Assembly (NCBI GenBank): GCA_900314395.1
Contig: OMVB01000021.1
Coordinates: forward strand, 1 to 38,607
Length of the DNA stretch: 38,607 bases
Direction of reading: 5' to 3'
Source: an uncultured Prevotellaceae bacterium
GTDB taxonomy: Bacteria > Bacteroidota > Bacteroidia > Bacteroidales > UBA932
Shown: in pieces, positions 32,964-38,607 of the stretch
How the letters are laid out: the number at the start of each line of letters is the position of its first letter
How positions within the stretch are numbered: the first letter of the stretch is position 1
The notes under the pieces: model-generated
What the model saw: the letters and a program-made list of their open reading frames with translations, nothing else
The model's database searches: none
Told to the model about the DNA's origin: nothing
Made by a program: the position numbers and the translations under genes

Positions 32964-33506
32964 ATGACACAGGAAATTATCATATCAGGATTCGGAGGAC
33001 AGGGCGTCCTCTCAATGGGAAAGATTCTCGCTTATGCAGGTCTTATGGAAGATAAGGAGGTTACCTGGATGCCGGCATACGGTCCGGAGCAGCGTGGCGG
33101 TACTGCAAACGTAACAGTTATCGTCAGCGACGATCCCGTTTCCTCCCCTATCCTCAGCAGCTATGACACGGCAATCGTTCTCAACCAGCCTTCCCTGGAG
33201 AAGTTCGAGCCCAAGGTAAAACCCGGCGGAACCCTCATTTACGACGGTTACGGAATCAACGTGCCTCCTACACGCAAGGATATCAACGTGTACAGGATTG
33301 ACGCCATGGATACTGCCGCAGCCCTTAACATGATCAAGGTGTTCAACATGATGGTACTTGGCGGCCTGCTCAAGATTCATCCGGTTGTAAGCATCGAGAG
33401 CGTGCTCAAGGCCCTTCGCAAGACCCTCCCCGAGCGCCATCACCACCTGATTCCAATGAATGAGGAGGCTATCCGCAAAGGAATGGAAATTATTGAAAAA
33501 CAATAA
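32964..33506 (+). CDS. vorC: 2-oxoacid:ferredoxin oxidoreductase, gamma subunit
   Basis: A 180-residue protein with the gamma-subunit opening IIISGFGGQGVLSMGKILAYAG and the conserved WMPAYGPEQRGGTANVTVIVSDDPVSSPI, where coenzyme A is thought to be bound. It completes the four-subunit set. Its stop codon TAA coincides with the first base of a 24-bp terminator-like stem (33506-33529), which ends the operon. Confidence 0.93.
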   Translation: MTQEIIISGFGGQGVLSMGKILAYAGLMEDKEVTWMPAYGPEQRGGTANVTVIVSDDPVSSPILSSYDTAIVLNQPSLEKFEPKVKPGGTLIYDGYGINVPPTRKDINVYRIDAMDTAAALNMIKVFNMMVLGGLLKIHPVVSIESVLKALRKTLPERHHHLIPMNEEAIRKGMEIIEKQ

Positions 33507-33611
33507 AACAAAGTACTGTCCTTAAAACCGTCGCTTCGCGACCCCACCGCAAGCGGTCCCCCCTCTTACATTGCCGAGGGTGGCATGGGTTTTAAGGGCA
33601 GTACTTTGTTT
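33506..33611 (+). terminator. Long composite inverted repeat after vorC
   Basis: Outer arms of 24 bases (33506-33529 and 33588-33611) match at 23 of 24 positions, the exception being a G-U pair in RNA. The 58-base interior has its own small hairpins: GTCG/CGAC around CTTCG at 33530-33542, ACCGC-AA-GCGGT at 33545-33556, and CCCTC/GAGGG further on. The left arm starts at the vorC stop and the right arm contains the TTTG box of the rplY promoter, so a terminator and a promoter share the same DNA. Confidence 0.75.
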
Positions 33612-33636
33612 ATTTGTAAAATAATCGCTATATTTG
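33605..33636 (+). promoter_or_regulatory. Promoter of rplY-pth
   Basis: TTTG (33605-33608), 20 bases, TATATTTG (33629-33636). Predicted transcript start near 33642, giving a leader of about 78 bases with two hairpins. Confidence 0.7.
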
Positions 33637-33646
33637 CAGCCGCTTT

Positions 33647-33691
33647 AAAAGCCAGGTGGCTTTTGGTGCAATGGGGTCTGCTTCGGCAGAC
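33647..33691 (+). promoter_or_regulatory. Structured leader of rplY
   Basis: Two perfect hairpins stand in tandem: AAAAGCC-AGGT-GGCTTTT (33647-33664) and GTCTGC-TTCG-GCAGAC (33676-33691), the second capped by a stable UUCG tetraloop. They fill the first half of the leader and leave 28 unstructured bases before the ATG. Ribosomal protein leaders often act in feedback control; whether this one binds L25 is unknown. Confidence 0.5.
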
Positions 33692-33719
33692 TGAGTAACA
33701 CATTTTAAATCAATTATTT

Positions 33720-34295
33720 ATGAAGCATTTTGAATTAAAGGGTCAGCTTCGCCAGGTTGGCAACAAGGCTACCATCAAAGCTCTCCGCGCACAGGGTCTT
33801 GTACCTTGCAACCTTTACGGCCAGGGCATTGAGAACGTTCTTTTCACCGTTGATGCAAAGGAGCTTAAGGGTCTCACCCACACTCCCGCATCTTTCATCG
33901 TAGACCTTGTTCTTGGTGACAAGAAGTACACAGCAGTTGTACACGAGCTCCAGTTCCATCCTGTCGAGGACCTTTGCCTCCACGTAGACTTCCTCGCAGT
34001 AAGCGAAGACAAACCCATCGCAATCATGGTGCCCCTCAACATTACCGGACATGCAGCAGGTGTTCAGGCCGGTGGTAAGTTCGTAAAGAACGTACGTGAG
34101 CTCCGTATCAGCGCCCTCATGAAGGACCTTCCTGACCAGCTCGACATCGACATCACCAAGCTCGGTATCGGTGAGAACATCGTAGCAGGTGACCTCCAGA
34201 TTGAGAATGTAACCATCCTCAGCCCCAAGTCTACCATTATCTGCGGTGTCAAGGCTACCCGCCAGTCTGCTCAGGCAGCTCCCGCAGCAGAGTAA
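33720..34295 (+). CDS. rplY: Large ribosomal subunit protein bL25 (Ctc/TL5 form)
   Basis: Binds 5S rRNA in the 50S subunit. The 191 residues comprise the N-terminal L25 domain (GQLRQVGNKATIKALRAQGLVPCNLYGQGIENV, then VHELQFHPVEDLCLHVDFLAV) and the C-terminal TL5/Ctc domain (VPLNITGHAAGVQAGGKF through IICGVKATR), ending in an Ala/Pro/Glu tail. The two-domain form is the usual one outside the gamma-proteobacteria. pth follows after three bases, a common pairing in bacteria. Preceded by a structured leader and its own promoter. Confidence 0.95.
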   Translation: MKHFELKGQLRQVGNKATIKALRAQGLVPCNLYGQGIENVLFTVDAKELKGLTHTPASFIVDLVLGDKKYTAVVHELQFHPVEDLCLHVDFLAVSEDKPIAIMVPLNITGHAAGVQAGGKFVKNVRELRISALMKDLPDQLDIDITKLGIGENIVAGDLQIENVTILSPKSTIICGVKATRQSAQAAPAAE

Positions 34296-34298
34296 TAA

Positions 34299-34961
34299 AT
34301 GGCACTGTTCAAATTCCTAAGCCGTCTGTTTGGCTCTTCAAAAGAGTCACAGGCGGCTTTTCAAAAAGAAATCCAGCAAGAGGCTGAACCTATGGACAAG
34401 TTTCTGATAGCCGGTTTGGGCAACATCGGCCCGGAATATGCGCAGACAAGGCATAACATGGGCTTCATGGTCCTGGACGAGTGGGCCAGGGCCACAGAGA
34501 CCGTGTTCACGACCGAAAGGTACGGCGATGTCGCCTGCATCAGCTTCAAGGGTCGCCAGTTCTGGCTGCTGAAGCCGTCCACATACATGAACCTGAGCGG
34601 CAATGCCGTCAGGTACTGGCTGGAGAAACTAAATATTCCCCAGGACCATCTGGTTGTCATCTGCGACGACCTTAACCTTCCCTTCGGCACCCTGCGCATG
34701 AAGACTCAGGGCAGCGACGGCGGACACAACGGTCTTACCCACATAATAGAGACTCTATCCAGTATGCAGTTCACCCGCATAAGGATGGGTATCGGCAATG
34801 AGTTCAAGCATGGGGAGCAGATAGATTATGTTCTTGGGAAACTGTCCCCGGAAGAGCTTGAGGCCATGCCGGAGCTGGCAAAGAAAGTTATCAGCGGAGT
34901 GAAGACTTTTGCGCTTGAATCGGCGCAAAGAGCCATGAATATTGTGAATACAAGGTCATAA
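34299..34961 (+). CDS. pth: Peptidyl-tRNA hydrolase
   Basis: Releases tRNA from stalled peptidyl-tRNA. The hydrolase domain starts at Met32 (MDKFLIAGLGNIGPEYAQTRHNMGFMVLD, with the catalytic His in TRHN), continues through FWLLKPSTYMNLSG, VICDDLNLPFGTLRMKTQGSDGGHNGL and RIRMGIG, and is about 189 residues, a normal size. The frame opens 31 codons earlier at 34299, three bases after the rplY stop, giving an amphipathic extension (MALFKFLSRLFGSSKESQ). That extension looks like real protein rather than chance reading, so I keep the upstream start; the ATG at 34392 is the alternative. Confidence 0.93.
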   Translation: MALFKFLSRLFGSSKESQAAFQKEIQQEAEPMDKFLIAGLGNIGPEYAQTRHNMGFMVLDEWARATETVFTTERYGDVACISFKGRQFWLLKPSTYMNLSGNAVRYWLEKLNIPQDHLVVICDDLNLPFGTLRMKTQGSDGGHNGLTHIIETLSSMQFTRIRMGIGNEFKHGEQIDYVLGKLSPEELEAMPELAKKVISGVKTFALESAQRAMNIVNTRS

Positions 34962-35006
34962 TCATACGCTTTTTTGACCCAAATTGCGAGATTTTTCAAA
35001 TTTTTC

Positions 35007-35037
35007 TTGTTTTTAACGTTCTAATATTCTAACTTGC
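35007..35037 (+). promoter_or_regulatory. Possible promoter of the histone H1-like gene
   Basis: TTG (35007-35009), 20 bases, TAACTTGC (35030-35037), a near match to TAnnTTTG. It would start transcription about 35 bases before the ATG at 35077. Confidence 0.4.
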
Positions 35038-35076
35038 ATACGGTTAAAAAAGATTCACCTTAATAAAACACAAATT

Positions 35077-35250
35077 ATGAAAGCTCTTGTTGAGAAAATT
35101 AAAGCTGAGTACGAACTCTTCGTTGTTAATGCAGACGCTCAGGTAGTTAAGGGTAACAAAGCCGCTGGCGCACGCGCTCGCAAGGCCGCCCTTGAGCTCA
35201 TGAAGGACATGAAAGAATTCAGAAAGGTATCTGTAGAGGCTGCAAAATAA
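35077..35250 (+). CDS. Small histone H1-like (Hc1-type) protein
   Basis: A 57-residue protein beginning MKALVEKIKAEYELF and containing GNKAAGARARKAALELMKDMKEFRKVS. This matches the small proteins annotated as histone H1 in Bacteroidota: a helical, lysine-rich chain with the central GNKAAGxRARKA segment. Relatives in Chlamydia (Hc1) condense DNA; binding here is inferred. The ATG has its own upstream AT-rich promoter region, and a strong terminator 20 bases after the stop makes it a single-gene unit, probably well expressed. Confidence 0.85.
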   Translation: MKALVEKIKAEYELFVVNADAQVVKGNKAAGARARKAALELMKDMKEFRKVSVEAAK

Positions 35251-35270
35251 GTCATCCCCTTCAGACAAAG

Positions 35271-35303
35271 AATAAAGGTATCCGCAAAACGGGTACCTTT
35301 ATT
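35271..35303 (+). terminator. Intrinsic terminator of the histone H1-like gene
   Basis: Thirteen-base arms (35271-35283 and 35291-35303) pair at 12 positions around the loop GCAAAAC. The right arm runs into CTTTATTTTATATA, giving the U-rich tail. Confidence 0.85.
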
Positions 35304-35331
35304 TTATATATGGAATGCCTGTATATCAAAC

Positions 35332-35364
35332 CGCCGGGGTTCCAATTGCTTGAAAACTCCGGCG
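35332..35364. other. GC-rich hairpin in the gap before the PrsW gene
   Basis: CGCCGGGGTT (35332-35341) pairs with AACTCCGGCG (35355-35364) over ten bases (one G-U if transcribed on the plus strand; an A-C mismatch on the minus strand). The loop is CCAATTGCTTGAA. Flanking bases GCCTGTAT (35318-35325) and ATGCAGGC (35401-35408) could pair around it. No U-run follows on either strand, so it is not a clear terminator. The rest of 35304-35443 is AT-rich and holds no gene that I can see. Confidence 0.4.
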
Positions 35365-35443
35365 ATTTAACGTGTACTAAAACCTAAACCTACAACATAG
35401 ATGCAGGCTGTTTATAAAACGTTGCAAAAATTTTAAAAATTTT

Positions 35444-36634
35444 TCAATTTTTTTTCAAAATGTTGTTATCCATCTTCAAAGCCGCCCTGATTGCCTTCAC
35501 GCCAAGCTGGTTCAGATAGAAGAAAACGGCAAAGACTAGGAAGAACAGAATGAATATCCAGTTCTCATTAAGCCCCAGGATCATCAGGAACATGTCATAC
35601 AGCCCGTGGAAAACAACCGGGACGACAAAAGCCAGCAAAAGGCTCAGCCATCGTCTTACAGGGATGAAAAGATAGTAAGAGAAGAAGTAACCCATGATAA
35701 CGGCCAGCCCGAAGTGCATCGGCACGCTCACAAGGGCCCTGTTTACAACCACTGAAACCAGCGCCTCCCCTGTCCCGGACTCCAGCAGATTGCCTATGAC
35801 GTATTTTACATTCTCCGCCAGGGCAAAGCCAAGGCCGATGCAGGCAGCATAGACAATCCCGTCCATGAACTCGTTCTGATGCTTACGCCACCTGAACAGC
35901 AGGATAAGCGCGGCTAGCTTGAAGAACTCTTCCGGAATGGCCGCCCCGATGAACGCTTCCTTGAAGCCCTCAAACACAGAGCTTGTTGCGCCATAAACTC
36001 CCAGTTTTATTACCCAGGTTTCGGCCAGGATAATAGGTATAACCGTCAGAACGCCCAAGAAAAAAGCCAGCAGAAGCTCTTTTACAGGCTCCGGGCGCAA
36101 CCTGTCCCTCCAGTAAATGAAAGCGAACAGGACAATTCCGGGCAAAAGGGCCAGGAAGAAATACAGGATATACGTCCACAGCGAATAACCGGCGGTCTCC
36201 CCGCCAAAATCAGGATCTTCGATATAAGTAGTCAACATATCCTCTGAAACCACGTAGTCCGAAGTCTTTCCGTAGACATGGGTAACCCCGTCCTCATTTA
36301 TCACATTAAGATAACTCAGGTCCTCTGCAATCAGCAGGTCCATCGACTCGGTATAATAAATGCCCTGCGTCTGGTCAAATAACAATGTCCGCGGATTATC
36401 ACAAAAAAACATCCCATCCAAAGCTTGTATTGACCATACCAGACGATGGTCAGTTAGTATTATGAGATCCAAAACAGCTTCAGCGCAATCCCCGTCCAGA
36501 TAAACCTCCCCGTCCCTGGAAGAATTGGAATAAGTGTACCGGTGGACCTGATAATAACCGGAATCCTGCTCACTGGCAAAGGACGGCATCAGCCCCGCCA
36601 ACAGAATTATTATGCCGATGATATATTTTTTCAT
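35444..36634 (-). CDS. PrsW-family intramembrane protease with N-terminal extracytoplasmic domain
   Basis: The 396-residue product begins with a signal peptide (MKKYIIGIIILLAGLMPSFA), then a non-membrane domain of about 125 residues (21-148) that I do not recognise, then eight or so membrane segments. The membrane part carries the PrsW motifs: IPEEFFK with Glu235/Glu236, FALAENV with Glu274, PMHFGLA with His307, and FHGLYD with His343. PrsW of Bacillus starts the destruction of an anti-sigma factor. The frame stays open upstream to 36736, but that part lies inside the preceding gene and lacks a signal sequence, so the ATG at 36634 is chosen. It is eight bases after the preceding gene and last in the cassette. 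Confidence 0.82.
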   Translation of the reverse strand: MKKYIIGIIILLAGLMPSFASEQDSGYYQVHRYTYSNSSRDGEVYLDGDCAEAVLDLIILTDHRLVWSIQALDGMFFCDNPRTLLFDQTQGIYYTESMDLLIAEDLSYLNVINEDGVTHVYGKTSDYVVSEDMLTTYIEDPDFGGETAGYSLWTYILYFFLALLPGIVLFAFIYWRDRLRPEPVKELLLAFFLGVLTVIPIILAETWVIKLGVYGATSSVFEGFKEAFIGAAIPEEFFKLAALILLFRWRKHQNEFMDGIVYAACIGLGFALAENVKYVIGNLLESGTGEALVSVVVNRALVSVPMHFGLAVIMGYFFSYYLFIPVRRWLSLLLAFVVPVVFHGLYDMFLMILGLNENWIFILFFLVFAVFFYLNQLGVKAIRAALKMDNNILKKN

Positions 36635-36642
36635 AGCCTTTT

Positions 36643-37275
36643 TTAGTCTTGATATGGTATTGCCGGCGCCGCAGTTATGAGCCGATGATAAAGGGAATCC
36701 GCTGCCGTCAGCGGACGATACCGGCCGAAGCACCAAAGCGTCCTGGTTTCCTTGTTCCGGTACGATTCAAGCTCGTATTCGTCGTCCGGATGGCCGATGA
36801 ACGAGACATGAGAGTCCAGCGGTATAAAGTCCCCACCCTTAAGTACCATCACTTCCGGAGCCGGCAAGTTAGCGACTTTTGTACCTATCAGTTCATTTTC
36901 CGAAGTATACACAATCGGATACTGCATAAACAGCTGATTTGCAGTATTTCCCTTGGGGCCGGCATAGAAATACCGGTTACCGAATCCAAAGTGGTGACGC
37001 ACGCCGTCATCGTCTTTGAAACTAAAAACCCAGGTGCTTTTTTCCCAGGCTCCCGTATCCAGGGACTGACGGTAGACATAGGCCTGAAAACCGACAAACA
37101 GGACTGGCAGCATGCAGGCCAGGGTAATACCCAGGATTCCGGTCGTCACAGCAAGATTGGGATGTCCTTTTGCATCCAGCCTTTCCGCCAAAACCGCTCC
37201 GATGCCGATAATGACCAGCGCCACCGCCACCAGCACCGCTATCGACAAAAAATATCCCCAAAAAGTCAGTTGCAT
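36643..37275 (-). CDS. Uncharacterised protein with two N-terminal membrane helices
   Basis: A 210-residue protein I cannot assign. Two hydrophobic stretches lie near the N-terminus (about residues 8-29, SIAVLVAVALVIIGIGAVLA, and 44-65, TGILGITLACMLPVLFVGFQ). The remaining 145 residues are soluble, with FSFKDDDGVRHHFGFGNRYFYAGP and KGGDFIPLDSHVSFIG suggesting a beta-rich domain. With both termini on the same side, the soluble domain is either cytoplasmic or extracytoplasmic; charge around the helices does not settle this. It lies 12 bases after the upstream gene and eight before the PrsW gene, so it belongs to the same operon. Confidence 0.7.
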   Translation of the reverse strand: MQLTFWGYFLSIAVLVAVALVIIGIGAVLAERLDAKGHPNLAVTTGILGITLACMLPVLFVGFQAYVYRQSLDTGAWEKSTWVFSFKDDDGVRHHFGFGNRYFYAGPKGNTANQLFMQYPIVYTSENELIGTKVANLPAPEVMVLKGGDFIPLDSHVSFIGHPDDEYELESYRNKETRTLWCFGRYRPLTAADSLYHRLITAAPAIPYQD

Positions 37276-37287
37276 ACGCTTTGGAAT

Positions 37288-38421
37288 TTATCTTATTAGA
37301 TACTTCTTGGCCAAGTACCCCAAATAATAAGCTAATATCAATATTCCCCATACCACCGCAAAACAGAGGGCAAAATAGACGATGATAGTTATTAAGAACC
37401 AGATGAAAGGGAAAATCCAGCACGTGTCATTTGAATTATAGTCAAACTCACGATATGCATAAAGAGGATAATTAAGAAAAGATTTGAAAGACCACTTTGG
37501 AACACTTCTTACAACCTCTACGGCAACAAGTATCTGACCGATATTATCCCGGTAGTAATAACTGTTGTAATCTTTTAACAATGAAACAGTTGAACTTGAC
37601 AAAGTGTCTATCTGCCCTTCCTGCCTGGCCACCAGATTGTATTTTTTAAACTGTTCGTCAATATTCATACTGTCTCTTTGGGAAAACACGATGTCATTTA
37701 CGGCCAGATAGATCATTCCTGATTCTTTTGCACGGGTAAAGCCGGCGGCTTTATTCTCTTTCGTAGGTTGCCATTTATAAATGTCACTGGTTTTAACTGC
37801 CTGGGGAGAATACACTACATTGGCACCTTCCGGCTGTATGGTATATAACATAGATCCGAAGTTAACCTTTTCTCCGTTAACCTCTACACCTTTAGACAAA
37901 CATAAATCCAGCAAAGACTCACCCTTAAAGGGTTCCCATTTATCATAGAAAACCCAGCTGAAATCCGGTCTTGTGTTGTTTTTGGCAGATTCCAGAATCT
38001 CTGTTATATCCGTATTGGTACCACCGGAGATAATTATCCGGAATTTATCGCCTTCGTTAATCCTCACGCCGGTATTCGCCCAAGGTTCCGAAGCGTTGAA
38101 AAGATACAAGGCATATTCACTGTTCAATGCTTTTTGCGGATTTAGAGCGCCCTGTTCATTGACGTGCATTTCTGTTTTAAAAAGAATGACATCGTTAATA
38201 AAGGCCGACGCATAATAAACAACGGAGACCAATACCATGACTACCGCTGATACAACCAGTAAAAACCGCAACCTTTTATTAAAATACCACCTATCCTTAT
38301 CAGAACCATCTGCCTCCGCCAATGATTCAAACAAGGTTTTATTATCAATAGAAACCTTACCAGGCTTATCGTCTTCCGTCAGCCAGTCCAGCAAGCCGCT
38401 TACTAATTTATTCTTTGGCAT
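37288..38421 (-). CDS. Membrane-anchored protein with a possible galactose-binding-like (LecA-type) domain
   Basis: A 377-residue protein, not recognised by name. A charged cytoplasmic N-terminus (1-50) precedes one membrane helix (about 53-74), an outer domain (75-330), and a long hydrophobic C-terminal region (335-370) that may form two helices. In the outer domain the order WANTGVRINEGDKFRIIISGG, then GMIYLAVNDIVF, then YYYRDNIGQILVAVEV resembles the jelly-roll pattern of LecA/PA-I-like domains (W..TG..v..GD, G.LyLaiND, DN.G.l.V.v). This suggests ligand or sugar binding, but the match is by eye only. It starts 11 bases after a short frame and leads the PrsW cassette. Confidence 0.6.
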   Translation of the reverse strand: MPKNKLVSGLLDWLTEDDKPGKVSIDNKTLFESLAEADGSDKDRWYFNKRLRFLLVVSAVVMVLVSVVYYASAFINDVILFKTEMHVNEQGALNPQKALNSEYALYLFNASEPWANTGVRINEGDKFRIIISGGTNTDITEILESAKNNTRPDFSWVFYDKWEPFKGESLLDLCLSKGVEVNGEKVNFGSMLYTIQPEGANVVYSPQAVKTSDIYKWQPTKENKAAGFTRAKESGMIYLAVNDIVFSQRDSMNIDEQFKKYNLVARQEGQIDTLSSSTVSLLKDYNSYYYRDNIGQILVAVEVVRSVPKWSFKSFLNYPLYAYREFDYNSNDTCWIFPFIWFLITIIVYFALCFAVVWGILILAYYLGYLAKKYLIR

Positions 38422-38432
38422 ATCCCTGACTG

Positions 38433-38555
38433 CTATTTAGAGGTATTCTTTTCTACGATAATAAGGAATGAGCCAAGATTATCATCGAACCAGGCTGTCT
38501 TATAACCCATACGATAATAATACTCCAGTTCGCTCATTTTGATGTTTCCATCCAT
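38433..38555 (-). CDS. Short 40-residue frame, possibly a truncated gene
   Basis: The frame reads MDGNIKMSELEYYYRMGYKT and on to FLIIVEKNTSK. It lies 11 bases before the LecA-like gene on the same strand, so it is probably in the operon. An in-frame stop four codons upstream of its ATG closes it. That upstream sequence contains an inverted repeat (38560-38579) that could be the end of an inserted element, so the frame may be the 3' remnant of a longer gene. A second ATG at codon 7 is possible. No family recognised. Confidence 0.45.
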   Translation of the reverse strand: MDGNIKMSELEYYYRMGYKTAWFDDNLGSFLIIVEKNTSK

Positions 38556-38559
38556 TGCT

Positions 38560-38579
38560 GTCCACTAAAAGTTGTGGAC
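38560..38579. repeat. Inverted repeat, possible end of an insertion sequence
   Basis: GTCCAC-TAAAAGTT-GTGGAC is a perfect six-base inverted repeat with an eight-base centre, followed by AT-rich sequence to the window edge. The TGTCCACT form at the gene-side boundary is reminiscent of transposon ends, but no transposase lies in the window, so this could equally be a simple hairpin. Confidence 0.3.
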
Positions 38580-38607
38580 GTAGTTAAAAGTTAAAAATCA
38601 AACAACG

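Noticed and set aside
35332-35364. GGTTCCAATTGCTTG considered as a tRNA T-arm
   Set aside because: The T-loop pattern GTTCRA does not fit properly, and no acceptor stem, anticodon stem or CCA could be assembled around it.
36635-36736. Upstream extension of the PrsW frame by 34 codons
   Set aside because: It lies within the preceding gene, and the signal peptide that starts at 36634 would become internal.

Overview
The window looks like chromosomal DNA of a member of the Bacteroidota, most likely order Bacteroidales. Four kinds of evidence agree. Most gene starts lack a Shine-Dalgarno sequence. Several intergenic regions carry the Bacteroidota promoter pattern TTTG-N19/20-TAnnTTTG. Families largely confined to this phylum are present (DUF3078 barrel protein, Bacteroidota-type OmpP1/FadL porin, WbqC family, BT_3928-type membrane protein, small histone H1-like protein). 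The base composition is moderate. I cannot place it below order. No rRNA, tRNA, CRISPR array or intact transposase gene was seen; the only possible mobile-element trace is a short inverted repeat at the extreme right edge.

Layout. (1) 1-4573, minus: proS, a DUF3078 outer-membrane protein, a strong terminator, tilS, ybaK and the first codons of a NUDIX gene. (2) 4713-7699, plus: a tryptophan-rich lipoprotein and an OmpP1/FadL-like barrel. (3) 7696-11185, minus: the lipid A set lpxD-lpxC-lpxA followed by a WbqC-family gene. (4) 11331-15924, plus: rimP-nusA-infB, divergent from lpxD and preceded by a terminator-like leader hairpin. (5) 16011-19807, minus: tmk, a MauE/DoxX-like membrane protein, and a fused peptidase S51 plus ATP-grasp protein. 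(6) 19917-22081, plus: folP-purB. (7) 22153-26620: an FtsB/DivIC-like gene (minus), a sugar nucleotidyltransferase and a CPBP protease (plus), then an AmgK-like kinase fused to a RapZ C-terminal domain followed directly by a MurU-like nucleotidyltransferase (minus). (8) 26700-33506, plus: pncB, then butyrate kinase, branched-chain aminotransferase, a TPR protein and the four subunits of a 2-oxoacid:ferredoxin oxidoreductase. (9) 33720-35250, plus: rplY, pth and a histone H1-like gene. (10) 35444-38555, minus: an uncharacterised membrane cassette ending in a PrsW-family protease.

How the genes fit together. Three blocks have a coherent reading. The lpx block makes the early lipid A precursors. 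The kinase-RapZ/MurU pair looks like the anomeric-sugar arm of peptidoglycan recycling, with an amino-sugar sensing domain built into the kinase. The buk-ilvE-vorDABC block reads as oxidative fermentation of valine, leucine and isoleucine to branched short-chain acids with ATP and reduced ferredoxin as gain; the phosphotransacylase step is not in the window.

The most unusual signals are: two long inverted repeats with unrelated arms but nearly the same 15-base loop, plus a third of similar build; a 21-bp tandem repeat that has entered the coding regions of tilS and infB; the S51/ATP-grasp fusion; the kinase/RapZ fusion; an LpxC lacking the FabZ domain usual in this phylum; and the PrsW cassette. 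All functions are inferred from sequence patterns read by eye, with no database search.
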